Assembly: GCF_000803645.1 (NCBI RefSeq)
Contig: NZ_CP009122.1
Coordinates: 2,332,501-2,396,500, forward strand
Direction: 5' to 3'
Length of the DNA: 64,000 bases
Origin: Sphingopyxis fribergensis
GTDB taxonomy: Bacteria; Pseudomonadota; Alphaproteobacteria; Sphingomonadales; Sphingomonadaceae
The position numbers and the translations under genes were made by a program. The notes under the pieces were generated by a model. That model did not search any database and was not told the DNA's origin. It saw only the letters and a list, made by a program, of their open reading frames with translations. This document shows, piece after piece, positions 37,659 through 47,199 of this stretch (position 1 is its first letter; every line of letters starts with the position of its first letter).

Positions 37659-40600
37659 TCAGAATGCGATGCGCGCAGTTACCCGGGCACCATGGACGTT
37701 GCGATCCGATGCCAGCGTGCCGGTGTATGCAGCGCCGAGGCGTAACGACCCCGTGGTGTATTCAAAGCCTGCCTCGACCTCGGCAGAATTTTTCGGGATG
37801 GCCGTGCCAACGATATCGAATGCGGGCCCGCCCGCTTCGAAACGCGAAACGATGGGAGCGCCGCGATCGTCGAACGCGCGGTTCCAGGCGGCCGATACAT
37901 AGGGCTGGAAACCCGGCTGTCCCGCATTGAACTGCGCGCGTGCGCCAAGGCTGAGGAAAGTCGTCTTCTGATCGGCCTTGCCGACAGCGAGCGCCGCATT
38001 GCCGCCCGTTTCGGTAAAGGCGTCGCTGCCCGTGTCGACATGCGCCAACCTTGCGAAAGGCGTAATCGCGGTGTTGCCGGTGACGATATCATAGCCGATT
38101 TCGCCAAAGATCTGCAGCGTGTCGGCATCGCGTTTCGAGTTGAGCGTTTGCGCCAGCGGCGCTACGCTGATGGCGCGCGTCGTGTCGATATCGTGCCAGG
38201 CGTAGCTGACGCCGATCGTGCCGCGCAGCCCGCCTGCCGCGCCATAGGTGGCGTGGGCAGCCAGATATTTGCTCTCGACATCGGCACGGTCGTTGCGGCC
38301 GCCCAAGTGGAAGTCCGAGCCGCCGATACCCGCCGACAAGGCCGCGGCGAAGCCGTTGCCGCCAATGCCGACGCCCGCGACCAGTCCCTTATGATCGGTG
38401 TCCATCGCGAAGTTGCCGCGATTGGCATCGAAATCGCCCCAGCCGCCAAACGCCGAGCCCCAGACGAACGCCCCGCCTTCTTCGGGCGCCTGCATTCCCA
38501 ACAGCGCGTTACGAAGATGACGACTGTCGTCGGTCAGCCCGCTGATCGTGCTGGCGAGGATTTCGCCCGACAGGTCGCCAAAGCTTGCCTGCGCGCCCGC
38601 CGCATTCTGCACCAGCACCGCTTCATAGAGCGGATTGTCGACGCCGAGCGCCTGCACCGCGGTCGCTACGCTCGCCTGGTTAAAGCCCAGCGCGACATCG
38701 GCGAAATCAATGTCGTTGCGATAAAGCGACAGCGTCACCGAATTGGCGCCATAGCGCAGCAGCGGATCGAGGAACGCCAGGTTGCTCGTTACCGATCCGA
38801 AAGTGCCGGTGATGCCGCCCGCGCCGGTCAGGATCACATAGTCGGTGCGCGGACTATAGGTGCCGTTTTCGGCGAGCACCGCGACGCCCGCAGTGCTGGC
38901 GATCGTGACGGCGCCGGTTGCATCGAGCCGGTCGGCCGCGCCCGCGGCATTGGCTTCGACTTCGTAGATCGAGCCGGCCGCGAAGGCGAGATCGCCGTTG
39001 ACCGTGAGCTGGCCGATCGAGTTGCCCGGTGCGATACGGCCGCCGTCCGCGACGGTGGTCGAACCGACGCTGCCGTTGCCGCCAAGCGTGCCGCCGCTGT
39101 TGATAGTGACCGGCGAGACGATCGAGCCGTTGACCGCGAGCGTACCGCCGTTGACCGAGGTCGGGCCGGTATAGCTGCTGTCGCCGGTCAGGTTGAGCGT
39201 GCCGCTGCCCTCTTTCACCAAGCTGCCGTCCCCGGCGATATTGCCGCCGAACGCGGTATTGCCGGTTTGATCGACGGTGAGCTCGCTATCGCCGATCACG
39301 ACGGTCGAACCCGTGTCGCCTTCGAGCGCACCGATCGTCTGGTCCTTGCCGGTGATGTCGAGCGTACCGCCTTCACCCAGGTCGAATTCGGTCGTCGGGT
39401 CGATCGTCCCGCCGATGCGAACCGCGCCGCCGAGAATGTTGGTGACACCCTGGAACGCATAGTCGCCCATGAACACCAGCGCGCCGTCGCCCTTCTTGTC
39501 GAGCACGCCCGAACCAGAGAAGGCGCCTAGGAAATCATAATCGTCGGATCGGTTGAAGACAAAGCGGCCGTCATTGACGATATTGCCTGCAAAGCTGCCC
39601 TCGGTCCCGCCGGCGCCCAGTTCGAAATAACCCGTGCCCTCGGTCTTTACATCGCCCTGGAGCAAGCCGGTAAGGACGAGCCCGCCGTTTGAGATGGTCG
39701 TGCCGCCGGTGTGGGCGATATTCGCGGTATCGACCGTGAACACCGCGTCGCCGATCAGTTGAAGCTGACCTGTTCCGTCGATGGTGAGATCGTCGAGCGC
39801 GGACACCGTTTCGTCGGTGCCGAAGTTGAGTACGAGCAGGCCGTTGGTGCGAACCGCCGGGGTCAGGATAGGCGATTCGCCCTCTCCGCCAATGTCGATT
39901 TCATTCACCCGCAGCGCCGCGCCTTCGTCGATCGACACGCTGTCGAACGCCCCGACAAGGCCCGAAGTCGACCAATATCCGGCGGCGACGTCGAGGTTTT
40001 CAAAACCGTCGGCAGCCGAAAGTTGCTGCGCTTCGGTGAGTTCGAGGACGTCGCCGTCGAGCGTCAGCGTATCGTTGCCTGCGCCTGCATCGATCGCGCC
40101 GGTGATGGCGCTACCGGTGCGCAGCGTCACCCCGTCGTCAAACGCTCCAAGCTGCACAGCGACGCCCGATCCGCCCGACAAGATGCCCGAATTGTCCAGG
40201 CTCGTCTGGGTCAACGACGTGAAAGCAGCTCCGGTTGCGCTGGAAATCGTACCGCTGTTCACCAGCGTCACCGTACCACCAGCATTGCTCTCAACCCCGG
40301 TCTGCCCGCCGGTGATCGTGCCGCTGTTGGTCAGCGTCATGGCGCCGTCGGTGCCGTGCCCGAGGCCAACCGTCGCACCGCTGATCGAGCCGCTGTTGTC
40401 TACAACCACCGATTCCAATCCAGCGTTGAACTGGACAGCCGTGCCGACTGCGCTGCTGATCGATCCGCTGTTGGCCAGCGTCCCGGTCAGGCCAGCATCC
40501 TCGCCATCGAACTGGCTCTGGATAACAACACCGCCAAGCTCGCCGACGACCGTACCGGCGTTATCGACGCTGCCACCGCCCGACAAAATGATGCCGAAGC

Positions 40601-43532
40601 GGGCGCCGTCGATCGTGCCTGCGGCGCCGTTCGAGACCGTTGCCGCATAGCCGTCAGCAGCCTGCTCTTCGGCGCGGAACATCGAAATGCCGTCGGCGAG
40701 CGCCGAACCGCCTCCCGAAATCGCACCGCTGTTCGTGACGCTGCCCCCGCCGATCAGGCGAACGCCGTCGTTCGATTCGCCGGCAATCGTGCCGCTATTT
40801 TCCACCGTGGTGCCGGCAGCGAGAAAGACGAGCTGACCGATTTCGTCATCGAACAAATAAGCCGTCGTGATGCCTGCGCCCGCGCCGCTGATCGTGCCGC
40901 TGTTGGTCACGCTCGAGCGGGCGGTGCCGATGGTGATGCCCGCGTCGGGCACGGCGTCGAAGCCGTCATATGTGCCTTCGCCGCGGATCGTGCCGGCATT
41001 GTCGACAATGAGAGTGCCGCTAGCCGCGCCGTAGATGCCCGACGTCGCGCCGGTGATGACGCCGCTCGCGGCGTTCGTCACCGTCAGGTCAGCGAGCGAT
41101 CCGTGCGAGACGCCCACCGACTGTTCGCTGGTGATCGTCCCGCTGTTCTGAAGCGTGGCGGTCGACATATCGCTGCCGAAGCCGATCCCATAACCATTGC
41201 CGTCCTGGCCCAGCGACTGCTGCGGCCCCGTGCCGGTGATCGTGCCGCTGTTCACAACATTGGCTGTCAGGCCGCTGCGATCCTCGCCCGGATCGGTGTT
41301 GAGCGCGGTGCCCTGAATGAAGATGCCGCCGACAACACCTGTAATCTGGCCTGCATTGGCGACGTCGCCGCCGCCCGAGAGAATGATGCCGAACCGCGTC
41401 CCGCTGATTTCGCCGCCATCAGCGTTGGCGACCGATGCGCCGTAATTCTCATTGGCTTGCGCAACATAGGCAAACATCGAAATGCCGTCGGTGAAATCAC
41501 CGGCCAGACCGCGGATTTCGCCGCTGTTTTCAACGCTGCCGCCACCGATCAAGCGGACGCCGTCATCATTTTCACCAATGATCGAGCCGCTGTTGACCAC
41601 GCTGGTATTGATCGCCCGCCCCTCGGTCTGACCGGTCGCTGCGTTGAAGTAGTTGGCCGTCGTTATTCCAAGGCGATTGCCCGAAATCGTGCCGCTGTTG
41701 GTAATCGAGCTGCCGCCGTCGGTGATCGTCACGCCCGCGTCGGGCGCGGCATTCACGCCTTGGTTGGTTCCGTTGCCGCGGATGGTCCCGGCGTTGGTCA
41801 GGGTGAGCGCACCCAGCACGGTTTCGATCCCCGACGCAGCGCCAGTGATCGTACCGCCTTCGGCGTTGGTAATCGTAATTGCCGTATCGCTGGTTGTGTT
41901 TACGGCAACGCCATCGCTGGCGCTTCCGGTAATTTCGCCACTATTCGTAACCGTGAAGCTGTCGAACTCGCCAAAGCCGACCACACCTTCGCCAAACAAC
42001 CCCGCGCCGCCATTGCCACCGACGATCGACCCGCTGTTGGTGATGGCGCCGCTCACCGGCGTGCCGCCAAGCCCGTTCTGGATGAGGATACCCGCACCGC
42101 CGCCCGCGATAGCGCCGGAATTTTCAACCGTGCCGCCGGAAGACAATGTAACGCCCGAGCGAACCCCTGTAATCGTGCCCTCGGCGCTGTTGGTGACGAG
42201 CGCGGAAAATGTTCCCAAATCCTGGGTCACCAGCGCGAACATCGATACGCCATCGGCCTGCGCGTTCAGTTGCCCGCTGATCGTGCCGCTATTGTTGACG
42301 CTGCCCCCGCCCTGTAGCCGGACACCATCGTTGTTGAGCCCGACAATCGAACCGCTGTTGTTGACCGTGGTATTGATCGAACGGTCCTCGACCACGCCCG
42401 GGCTGACCTGGAACGGGTTAGTGGTGATCCCGAAAGTGGCGCCCTGGATTGTACCGCTATTGTCGATAACGGCGTCGGGGGTCGTGATGTTGATCGCGGC
42501 TTGCGTGTTGCTGCGGATCAAGCCGTCGTTGTCGACGGTCAGCGTGCCGGCGTTCGACGTGATCGCGGGCCCGTTGCCCGTAATCTGGGCGCCGACCTCG
42601 TTATTGATAATCAGATCGCCACTGTTGAGCCCGATGAGGCCGCTCTGTTGTCCAGAGATCACGCCGCTGTTGTTGATGATCGCCGTTTCGAGCGACTGAT
42701 TGGCGAGCAGGCCAAGGAAACCACTGATCGTGCCGCTGTTGTTGAGTGTTGCGGTGCGACCGGGTTGGTTCGCATTGGCGGTCAAGATAACGCCAAAGGG
42801 CGAAACGTTCGGCGTCGCCGGGTTGAACGTGCCGGTGCTGCGGATGATCCCTTCGTTATCGATCGTGCCGCCGCCCGACAGCAATACACCGAACAGCTGG
42901 CCCTCGATCAGGCCCGACTGGGTATTGGTGACCGAACCGATGCCGGTCACGCCCTCGGCAACCGCCTCGGGGAATTCGGCGATAACCACGCCCGTCGCCT
43001 GAACGCCGGCGGCGCCAAAAGCCTGAATGGTGCCGCTGTTGACGACGTCGCCACCGCCGATCAACGCCACGCCGCTCCCCGCTTCGCCGCGGATCAGGCC
43101 CGAGTTGGTCACGGTCGTGTCGGCCGCGAGCGCCTGCGGCGGCAGATCGTCGCCCGCCTCGTCTTCGCCGAAGAAATAGGATGTCGTCACCCCGTTGGCG
43201 GCGCCGCTGATCGTCCCGCTGTTGGTGACGGTCGAACCCGGTTGCGACATCACGACACCGCCGCTCGGGCGCTGCTGGATGCTGCCGAAGTCGGTGCCGT
43301 TGCCGCGGATCGTGCCCGCATTGTCGACCACCACCGCGCCATTGTCGGCGTAGACGCCAATGATGCTGCCCTCGACGGTTTCGCCGTCGGCCACGGTGAC
43401 TTCCAGCGTTCCGGGCTGGTCGTTGTGAATGCCGAACGCTTCCTGCGCCATCGCAGGCGACGTCAGATGGGCAATCGACAGGCCGACGATCGCGCTGGTC
43501 GTCAGAAGGCGGGTTTTCGAAACAGGCGTCAT
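37659..43532 (-). CDS. Large autotransporter, 1957 aa (type Va)
   Basis: A signal peptide (RLLTTSAIVGLSIAHLTSPAMAQ) at ~7-30 precedes a ~1650-residue passenger. The passenger is built from short, highly regular VxNSGTIxGxxxGV and VENSGxIxG beta-helix rungs. A stretch of autotransporter-associated repeats (EGSGTLNLTGDSSYTGPTSVNGGTL) and an autotransporter barrel over the last ~280 residues, ending VTARIAF, follow. ATG 43532 has AGGGG about 7 nt upstream; a longer frame to 43649 lacks one and would bury the signal peptide. Its passenger rungs differ from those of the 5174-aa neighbour, so the pair is not a recent duplication. Likely a surface adhesin or biofilm protein. It is divergent from a sensor kinase gene. 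Confidence 0.92.
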   Translation of the reverse strand: MTPVSKTRLLTTSAIVGLSIAHLTSPAMAQEAFGIHNDQPGTLEVTVADGETVEGSIIGVYADNGAVVVDNAGTIRGNGTDFGSIQQRPSGGVVMSQPGSTVTNSGTISGAANGVTTSYFFGEDEAGDDLPPQALAADTTVTNSGLIRGEAGSGVALIGGGDVVNSGTIQAFGAAGVQATGVVIAEFPEAVAEGVTGIGSVTNTQSGLIEGQLFGVLLSGGGTIDNEGIIRSTGTFNPATPNVSPFGVILTANANQPGRTATLNNSGTISGFLGLLANQSLETAIINNSGVISGQQSGLIGLNSGDLIINNEVGAQITGNGPAITSNAGTLTVDNDGLIRSNTQAAINITTPDAVIDNSGTIQGATFGITTNPFQVSPGVVEDRSINTTVNNSGSIVGLNNDGVRLQGGGSVNNSGTISGQLNAQADGVSMFALVTQDLGTFSALVTNSAEGTITGVRSGVTLSSGGTVENSGAIAGGGAGILIQNGLGGTPVSGAITNSGSIVGGNGGAGLFGEGVVGFGEFDSFTVTNSGEITGSASDGVAVNTTSDTAITITNAEGGTITGAASGIETVLGALTLTNAGTIRGNGTNQGVNAAPDAGVTITDGGSSITNSGTISGNRLGITTANYFNAATGQTEGRAINTSVVNSGSIIGENDDGVRLIGGGSVENSGEIRGLAGDFTDGISMFAYVAQANENYGASVANADGGEISGTRFGIILSGGGDVANAGQITGVVGGIFIQGTALNTDPGEDRSGLTANVVNSGTITGTGPQQSLGQDGNGYGIGFGSDMSTATLQNSGTITSEQSVGVSHGSLADLTVTNAASGVITGATSGIYGAASGTLIVDNAGTIRGEGTYDGFDAVPDAGITIGTARSSVTNSGTISGAGAGITTAYLFDDEIGQLVFLAAGTTVENSGTIAGESNDGVRLIGGGSVTNSGAISGGGSALADGISMFRAEEQAADGYAATVSNGAAGTIDGARFGIILSGGGSVDNAGTVVGELGGVVIQSQFDGEDAGLTGTLANSGSISSAVGTAVQFNAGLESVVVDNSGSISGATVGLGHGTDGAMTLTNSGTITGGQTGVESNAGGTVTLVNSGTISSATGAAFTSLTQTSLDNSGILSGGSGVAVQLGAFDDGVTLRTGSAITGAIDAGAGNDTLTLDGDVLELTEAQQLSAADGFENLDVAAGYWSTSGLVGAFDSVSIDEGAALRVNEIDIGGEGESPILTPAVRTNGLLVLNFGTDETVSALDDLTIDGTGQLQLIGDAVFTVDTANIAHTGGTTISNGGLVLTGLLQGDVKTEGTGYFELGAGGTEGSFAGNIVNDGRFVFNRSDDYDFLGAFSGSGVLDKKGDGALVFMGDYAFQGVTNILGGAVRIGGTIDPTTEFDLGEGGTLDITGKDQTIGALEGDTGSTVVIGDSELTVDQTGNTAFGGNIAGDGSLVKEGSGTLNLTGDSSYTGPTSVNGGTLAVNGSIVSPVTINSGGTLGGNGSVGSTTVADGGRIAPGNSIGQLTVNGDLAFAAGSIYEVEANAAGAADRLDATGAVTIASTAGVAVLAENGTYSPRTDYVILTGAGGITGTFGSVTSNLAFLDPLLRYGANSVTLSLYRNDIDFADVALGFNQASVATAVQALGVDNPLYEAVLVQNAAGAQASFGDLSGEILASTISGLTDDSRHLRNALLGMQAPEEGGAFVWGSAFGGWGDFDANRGNFAMDTDHKGLVAGVGIGGNGFAAALSAGIGGSDFHLGGRNDRADVESKYLAAHATYGAAGGLRGTIGVSYAWHDIDTTRAISVAPLAQTLNSKRDADTLQIFGEIGYDIVTGNTAITPFARLAHVDTGSDAFTETGGNAALAVGKADQKTTFLSLGARAQFNAGQPGFQPYVSAAWNRAFDDRGAPIVSRFEAGGPAFDIVGTAIPKNSAEVEAGFEYTTGSLRLGAAYTGTLASDRNVHGARVTARIAF

Positions 43533-43877
43533 GTGTAGTCCCCTCGGCATGGCAGGCGAAGAAAGGGTTCGCCGGAGAGCTGATGCTCTCCGGCCGGTCC
43601 ACCCCACCTCGAATTTTTTGCGTCCCCCAGCCGATGGACGGATTGCCATCCTCGGCTTTGTGCGCGTTGCCTAGGTGCCGGGGGCCCTCAACGTCTACCC
43701 AATGTTATTTAGGGTGAATTTGCGACAAACCGTTGCGACGGCCCTTGCGCCCGGACGTCAGACCCCGTTACGGGAAGGGATCACCGGGGGGTGGGTCGAG
43801 ATAGTTGGCGAGCGCGCGAGGCGCGCGCGTCGGAGACGCAATGACGCGTTCGATCCCCGCCTCGGCGCGGGGGCGCG
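43533..43877. promoter_or_regulatory. Divergent region between autotransporter and sensor kinase
   Basis: This 345-bp gap separates two divergent starts. An AT-richer patch at ~43705-43735 (TGTTATTTAGGG and GAATTTGCGACAA) is the most promoter-like part, but no confident -35/-10 pair can be named. No gene is supported. Confidence 0.35.
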
Positions 43878-46124
43878 ATGAAAATATTATTCGCAATTTT
43901 TGGTCTTCTGTGCCTTCTCGTCGCGCAACCGGCGAAGGCGGAAACTGAAAAGCTACCGCAACTTGATCTGCGGGCAGGCGAAGATGCGCCGGAGATCGCT
44001 CCTTTCGTACGTTTCGCCAAACGACCGGGTACAGTGCGGACGCCTCAATTGAACGCCATTCTGGCGGGGTCTCTTCAACATATCAAAGGGTCGACCATCC
44101 ATTTCGGGCCGCCGGGTACTCGGACCGTCGTCTTGCTGAAAGTCCGCAATGCGAGCCGCGAGCAGGGAAGCTGGATTCTGACCACCGGCCGCGGCTCGCT
44201 CAAGCATTTCCGGCTCTATGAAGCCGAGGGAAATCAACTCTCATTGATTGTCGACGGCACCGATCCGCAGGTTGCCCGGCAGAATCTCGGCACCTATCAG
44301 GCATTCAGCTCGGAACTCGTGCTCGCCCCGCGTCAGGAGAAACTGGTCGTCATCGAGTTCGTTTCCGAAAATTCGACCTACATGCCCCTCCGGATCGAGA
44401 GCTATGGGACCTTCTTCAAGGACCGGCGAGCCAATATATCGATGGTGTCGGGTGTCGTTGTTGGCGCGCTGACTCTGCTCCTCCTCAATTTTCTATTTTT
44501 CTCGATTACCGGATTCAAAGAGTTTCTGTGGTTAGCGGTTGCCGAAGCCTTTTTCGCTCTGAACACGGTTCACTCGGAAGGCTATATCACCATCTTCTTT
44601 CTGTACGACAGGCCGCTGACCGGGGTTGCCGTCGAAGACTTCTTCAAATGCGGATTTGCAGGAGCGATGGCGCAATTCTGCCGAAGCTTTGTGAAGACGG
44701 CGGATAATTTCCCGAAACGCGACCTGGTGCTTCGAGCGCTCATTCTGTTCGCCGTCGCGGTTATGCTGGTTCAGCCGGGGCTGTCACTGTACCCGGCCGA
44801 GGTTCGGTTTTTCCTCCACATGTCGGGATGGCTCGTCGCGGTCGCCGTCGCGCTCTTCCTGCCCTTCGTCGGTTATGCCGCAATGAAACAGCTCGGATTC
44901 CAGCTGTGGCCGCTTTTCGTGGGCTGGGCCAGCCTCGCCTTGTTCATCATATATGCGGCCGTTGCCTCAATGGGCGTCTTCACCTGGCTGCCGATCAACT
45001 GGCACTTGGCCGGGCCGGTCGGGCTCTTCGAATCCATCATGGTCACGCTGGCCCTCGGGTTGAATCTCAAGAAAATCCAGCAGGAGAAACTCGCTGCCGA
45101 CGCCAATTTCGCGCAGTCGCTGGGCGAGCGTCTGGAAATCAGCGAACGGGCGAAACGGCTGGCCGAAGAAAAGGCGTTCGCCCTCGAGACCGTCAGCAGC
45201 CAGAACGCGCTGCTTCATGCCTCGGGTCATGACAGCCGACAGGTGATCCTCGCGCTCAATAGTGCGGTCGAGGTCCTCAAACGGCAGGAAGGTACAAATA
45301 GTGACTCTTCGCTTGTCGAGATGCTCGAAAGCTCGGCCGATTTTCTGAATGAGATCGTCTCGACGACTATCTCGGGCGCCAACATCGCCCCAGGCGATTC
45401 CGATTTCGTCTCGCTCAGCGTTTTTCGGGGTCAGGCACTGATCGAGCCGCTTGCAATGATGTTCAAGGCGCCCTTCGCGAACAAAAAGCTGCTGCTCGAG
45501 GTCCGTATTGTGGACGATGTCCAGATAATTTCGGACAAACCCCTGCTCATGCGCGCGCTCGCCAATTTGCTCAGCAACAGCTACCAATATACCGAAACCG
45601 GCGGTGCCTGCGTTAGTCTTGAACGCGTGGATGGGCAGGCCGTCATCAAAATCACCGACAGCGGCAGCGGCATGTCCACCGAAGTCGCCACTGCCCTGAA
45701 CGGCGACGCCGTCACGCGAATTCGCGGTAACGAAAGCATAGCGGGAACCGGTTCGGGTTTCGGATCGGCCAAGCGCATTATCGAAACGCTCAGTGGGAAG
45801 CTGGAGATCGTCTCGTCCACGCCAGGCGGCACCGAAATCCGGATCGTCCTGCCCGCGGCCTTCACCGTCATCACGCCGATTTCAGTCGGCGATTTGCAGG
45901 CAGGTCTGGCGGCGTGGGCCGTCCTCGATTTCGACCAGCGCGGCGATTTCGAGGCGGGATTGGGATCAGCGGAGGACAAAAGGCGGGTCATCGCCCTTAC
46001 CTATGATGATACCACGGTTACGCGCGGGCGCCTCAGCCATCTTGTCGCAATGGCTGCAATCAAACCTGCCTGCCGCGAAATGTTGGATCATCCCCTTCTC
46101 GCGACGGCGTCAGAGCAGGTTTAA
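43878..46124 (+). CDS. 7TM sensor histidine kinase with receiver-like tail
   Basis: A 748-aa membrane kinase. It has a signal peptide at ~1-21 and a periplasmic beta-rich domain at ~40-180 of the 7TMR-DISMED2 kind. About seven helices follow at ~190-400, then a coiled coil (~400-440) and an H-box with His451 in SGHDSRQVILAL. The HATPase has N-box NLLSNSYQYTE, DSGSGMS and GTGSGFGSAKRIIETLSGKLE. After the ATPase come ~85 residues (WAVLDFDQRGDF, RVIALTYDDT, MAAIKP) that look like a worn receiver domain. A phosphorylatable Asp of canonical position is not evident. 7TMR-DISM kinases sense ligands bound outside. The gene's 3' end overlaps the convergent response regulator by 15 bp, so that protein is its likely partner. 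Confidence 0.85.
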   Translation: MKILFAIFGLLCLLVAQPAKAETEKLPQLDLRAGEDAPEIAPFVRFAKRPGTVRTPQLNAILAGSLQHIKGSTIHFGPPGTRTVVLLKVRNASREQGSWILTTGRGSLKHFRLYEAEGNQLSLIVDGTDPQVARQNLGTYQAFSSELVLAPRQEKLVVIEFVSENSTYMPLRIESYGTFFKDRRANISMVSGVVVGALTLLLLNFLFFSITGFKEFLWLAVAEAFFALNTVHSEGYITIFFLYDRPLTGVAVEDFFKCGFAGAMAQFCRSFVKTADNFPKRDLVLRALILFAVAVMLVQPGLSLYPAEVRFFLHMSGWLVAVAVALFLPFVGYAAMKQLGFQLWPLFVGWASLALFIIYAAVASMGVFTWLPINWHLAGPVGLFESIMVTLALGLNLKKIQQEKLAADANFAQSLGERLEISERAKRLAEEKAFALETVSSQNALLHASGHDSRQVILALNSAVEVLKRQEGTNSDSSLVEMLESSADFLNEIVSTTISGANIAPGDSDFVSLSVFRGQALIEPLAMMFKAPFANKKLLLEVRIVDDVQIISDKPLLMRALANLLSNSYQYTETGGACVSLERVDGQAVIKITDSGSGMSTEVATALNGDAVTRIRGNESIAGTGSGFGSAKRIIETLSGKLEIVSSTPGGTEIRIVLPAAFTVITPISVGDLQAGLAAWAVLDFDQRGDFEAGLGSAEDKRRVIALTYDDTTVTRGRLSHLVAMAAIKPACREMLDHPLLATASEQV

Positions 46125-46721
46125 TTCGTTCGCGCGATCTACGATTTTACGGTTGTGCGGAGCGTCGAGTTTGCGTCGCAGCTCGGCGATGTGGAAGGAA
46201 ACGGTGGGCGGCGCGATCGCCAGGCGATAGGCGATCTCCTTGTTCGTCTCGCCTTGTGCCAGATAATGTAGAATGGCCATCTGGCGTGACGACAGGGCAA
46301 CCGGCGGCTGCTGAAATTTGCCGAGCGCCTCGTCGATGTGCGGAGAAATATAAACTTCACCCGCCAGTGCCGCGTCGCAGGCTGCGACAATATGATCCAA
46401 AGGATCCGATTTGCTGACGACCGCGCGCGCGCCGAGTTTGAGCGCCGAATGAATCTCGTTGAGATGCGTTTCGCCCGTCAGAATGATCACCGTCATGTCC
46501 CGCGAGCCGACGATTTCGGCGAGAACGTTGATCCCACGCACGTCGGGAAGGTTCAGATCGAGGATAACCAGGTCGACCGGCTGCGACTGGACAAAGGCAT
46601 TGACCATTGCCCCGCAATCGAGGGCGCCGACCACGGCATAGCGGTCGAGTGACGCGAAGAGGAATCGCAGCCCGCTTTGCGTGATACGGTGATCGTCCAC
46701 GATCAGAATATTGTGTTTCAT
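46110..46721 (-). CDS. Response regulator, NarL/FixJ (LuxR HTH) family
   Basis: A 203-aa regulator. The receiver at ~1-120 has the acidic pair Asp9-Asp10 (ILIVDDH), phospho-acceptor Asp55 (VILDLNLPD), the Thr of ILTGE and Lys of VVSKSDP. The LuxR-type helix-turn-helix is at ~138-200 (LSSRQMAILHYLAQGETNKEIAYRLAIAPPTVSFHIAELRRKL). ATG 46721 starts exactly at the receiver's first strand; upstream extension has no homology. No strong ribosome binding site is seen. It converges on the 7TM kinase with overlapping ends. Its targets may include the adjacent autotransporters (inference). Confidence 0.9.
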   Translation of the reverse strand: MKHNILIVDDHRITQSGLRFLFASLDRYAVVGALDCGAMVNAFVQSQPVDLVILDLNLPDVRGINVLAEIVGSRDMTVIILTGETHLNEIHSALKLGARAVVSKSDPLDHIVAACDAALAGEVYISPHIDEALGKFQQPPVALSSRQMAILHYLAQGETNKEIAYRLAIAPPTVSFHIAELRRKLDAPHNRKIVDRANELNLL

Positions 46722-46861
46722 GCCCACACCCCACCCATCCCCACTCGCTTTTCTGCGGATTATAGCATCTCTGCAACCCGAATTGATGCGGGGTGCTGCA
46801 AGAATTAGGGCCGTCGCCAGACAAACAGAGGCCCGTCGAGTGGCCTTCGACTCGTCCTTGA

Positions 46862-46898
46862 AACAAAAAGGCCCCACCCTCTTGGGTGGAGCCTTTTG
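46862..46898 (-). terminator. Strong intrinsic terminator reading leftward
   Basis: On the minus strand GGCTCCACCC, loop AAGA, GGGTGGGGCC is followed by TTTTTGTTT. It ends a transcript coming from the right (a small RNA from ~47000, or the long tail of the peroxiredoxin-ArsR operon) just before the response-regulator promoter. The plus strand also has a short T-run, so it could act both ways. Confidence 0.7.
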
Positions 46899-47003
46899 GC
46901 CTCGACCGGCCTTACAACGGCTCGAGACTGACCCTCCTGCCCTTCCCGGGTATCAGAGCGGCAGGAACTGAATTGTGGCAGCCCTCGATCGACGCGTGAT
47001 CCC
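46862..47003 (-). ncRNA. Putative structured small RNA ending at intrinsic terminator
   Basis: The stretch between ~47003 and the terminator has no gene but several stems on the minus strand: CCTGCC...GGCAGG enclosing CCCGGGAA, and AGGCCGGTCGAGGCC just before the terminator hairpin. A TTGACC at ~47020 could be a -35 box. I do not recognise a known family. Alternatively it is the 3' untranslated tail of the ArsR operon. Confidence 0.3.
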
Positions 47004-47021
47004 AAAAAGAGTTTAGGGTCA

Positions 47022-47084
47022 ACCCGAACTGAAGATTGGCCGGTTGTGGCGTGGCGAAGAATAGGCGAATTCAGACTTTCGCAT
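47022..47084 (-). CDS. Possible 20-aa small ORF (MRKSEFAYSS...)
   Basis: ATG 47084 is preceded by AGGAG at 8-nt spacing and encodes 20 residues rich in Arg, Ser and Pro ending IFSSG. It lies just upstream of the putative structured RNA. No family recognised. It could be a leader peptide or chance; the good ribosome binding site is the only support. Confidence 0.25.
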
Positions 47085-47199
47085 GATCATTCTCCTGTGG
47101 GCGAAATGGCCAAGGGGAACGAGCGAACGGCCCCTTTAGCTGTCAGCAGACCGTCTGACCGTTCGACGTCGACGATAGCTGCCAGGGGTCAGCAATATT

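Noticed and set aside
39711..42317. 868-codon plus-strand open frame opposite the 1957-aa autotransporter
   Set aside because: Low-complexity Arg/Asp/Ala antisense translation of NSGTIxG repeats; no start signal or recognisable domain.
46862..46980. 6S RNA or signal recognition particle RNA
   Set aside because: The stems do not match the conserved bulge of 6S RNA or the GGAA tetraloop helix of SRP RNA; left as an unclassified putative RNA.
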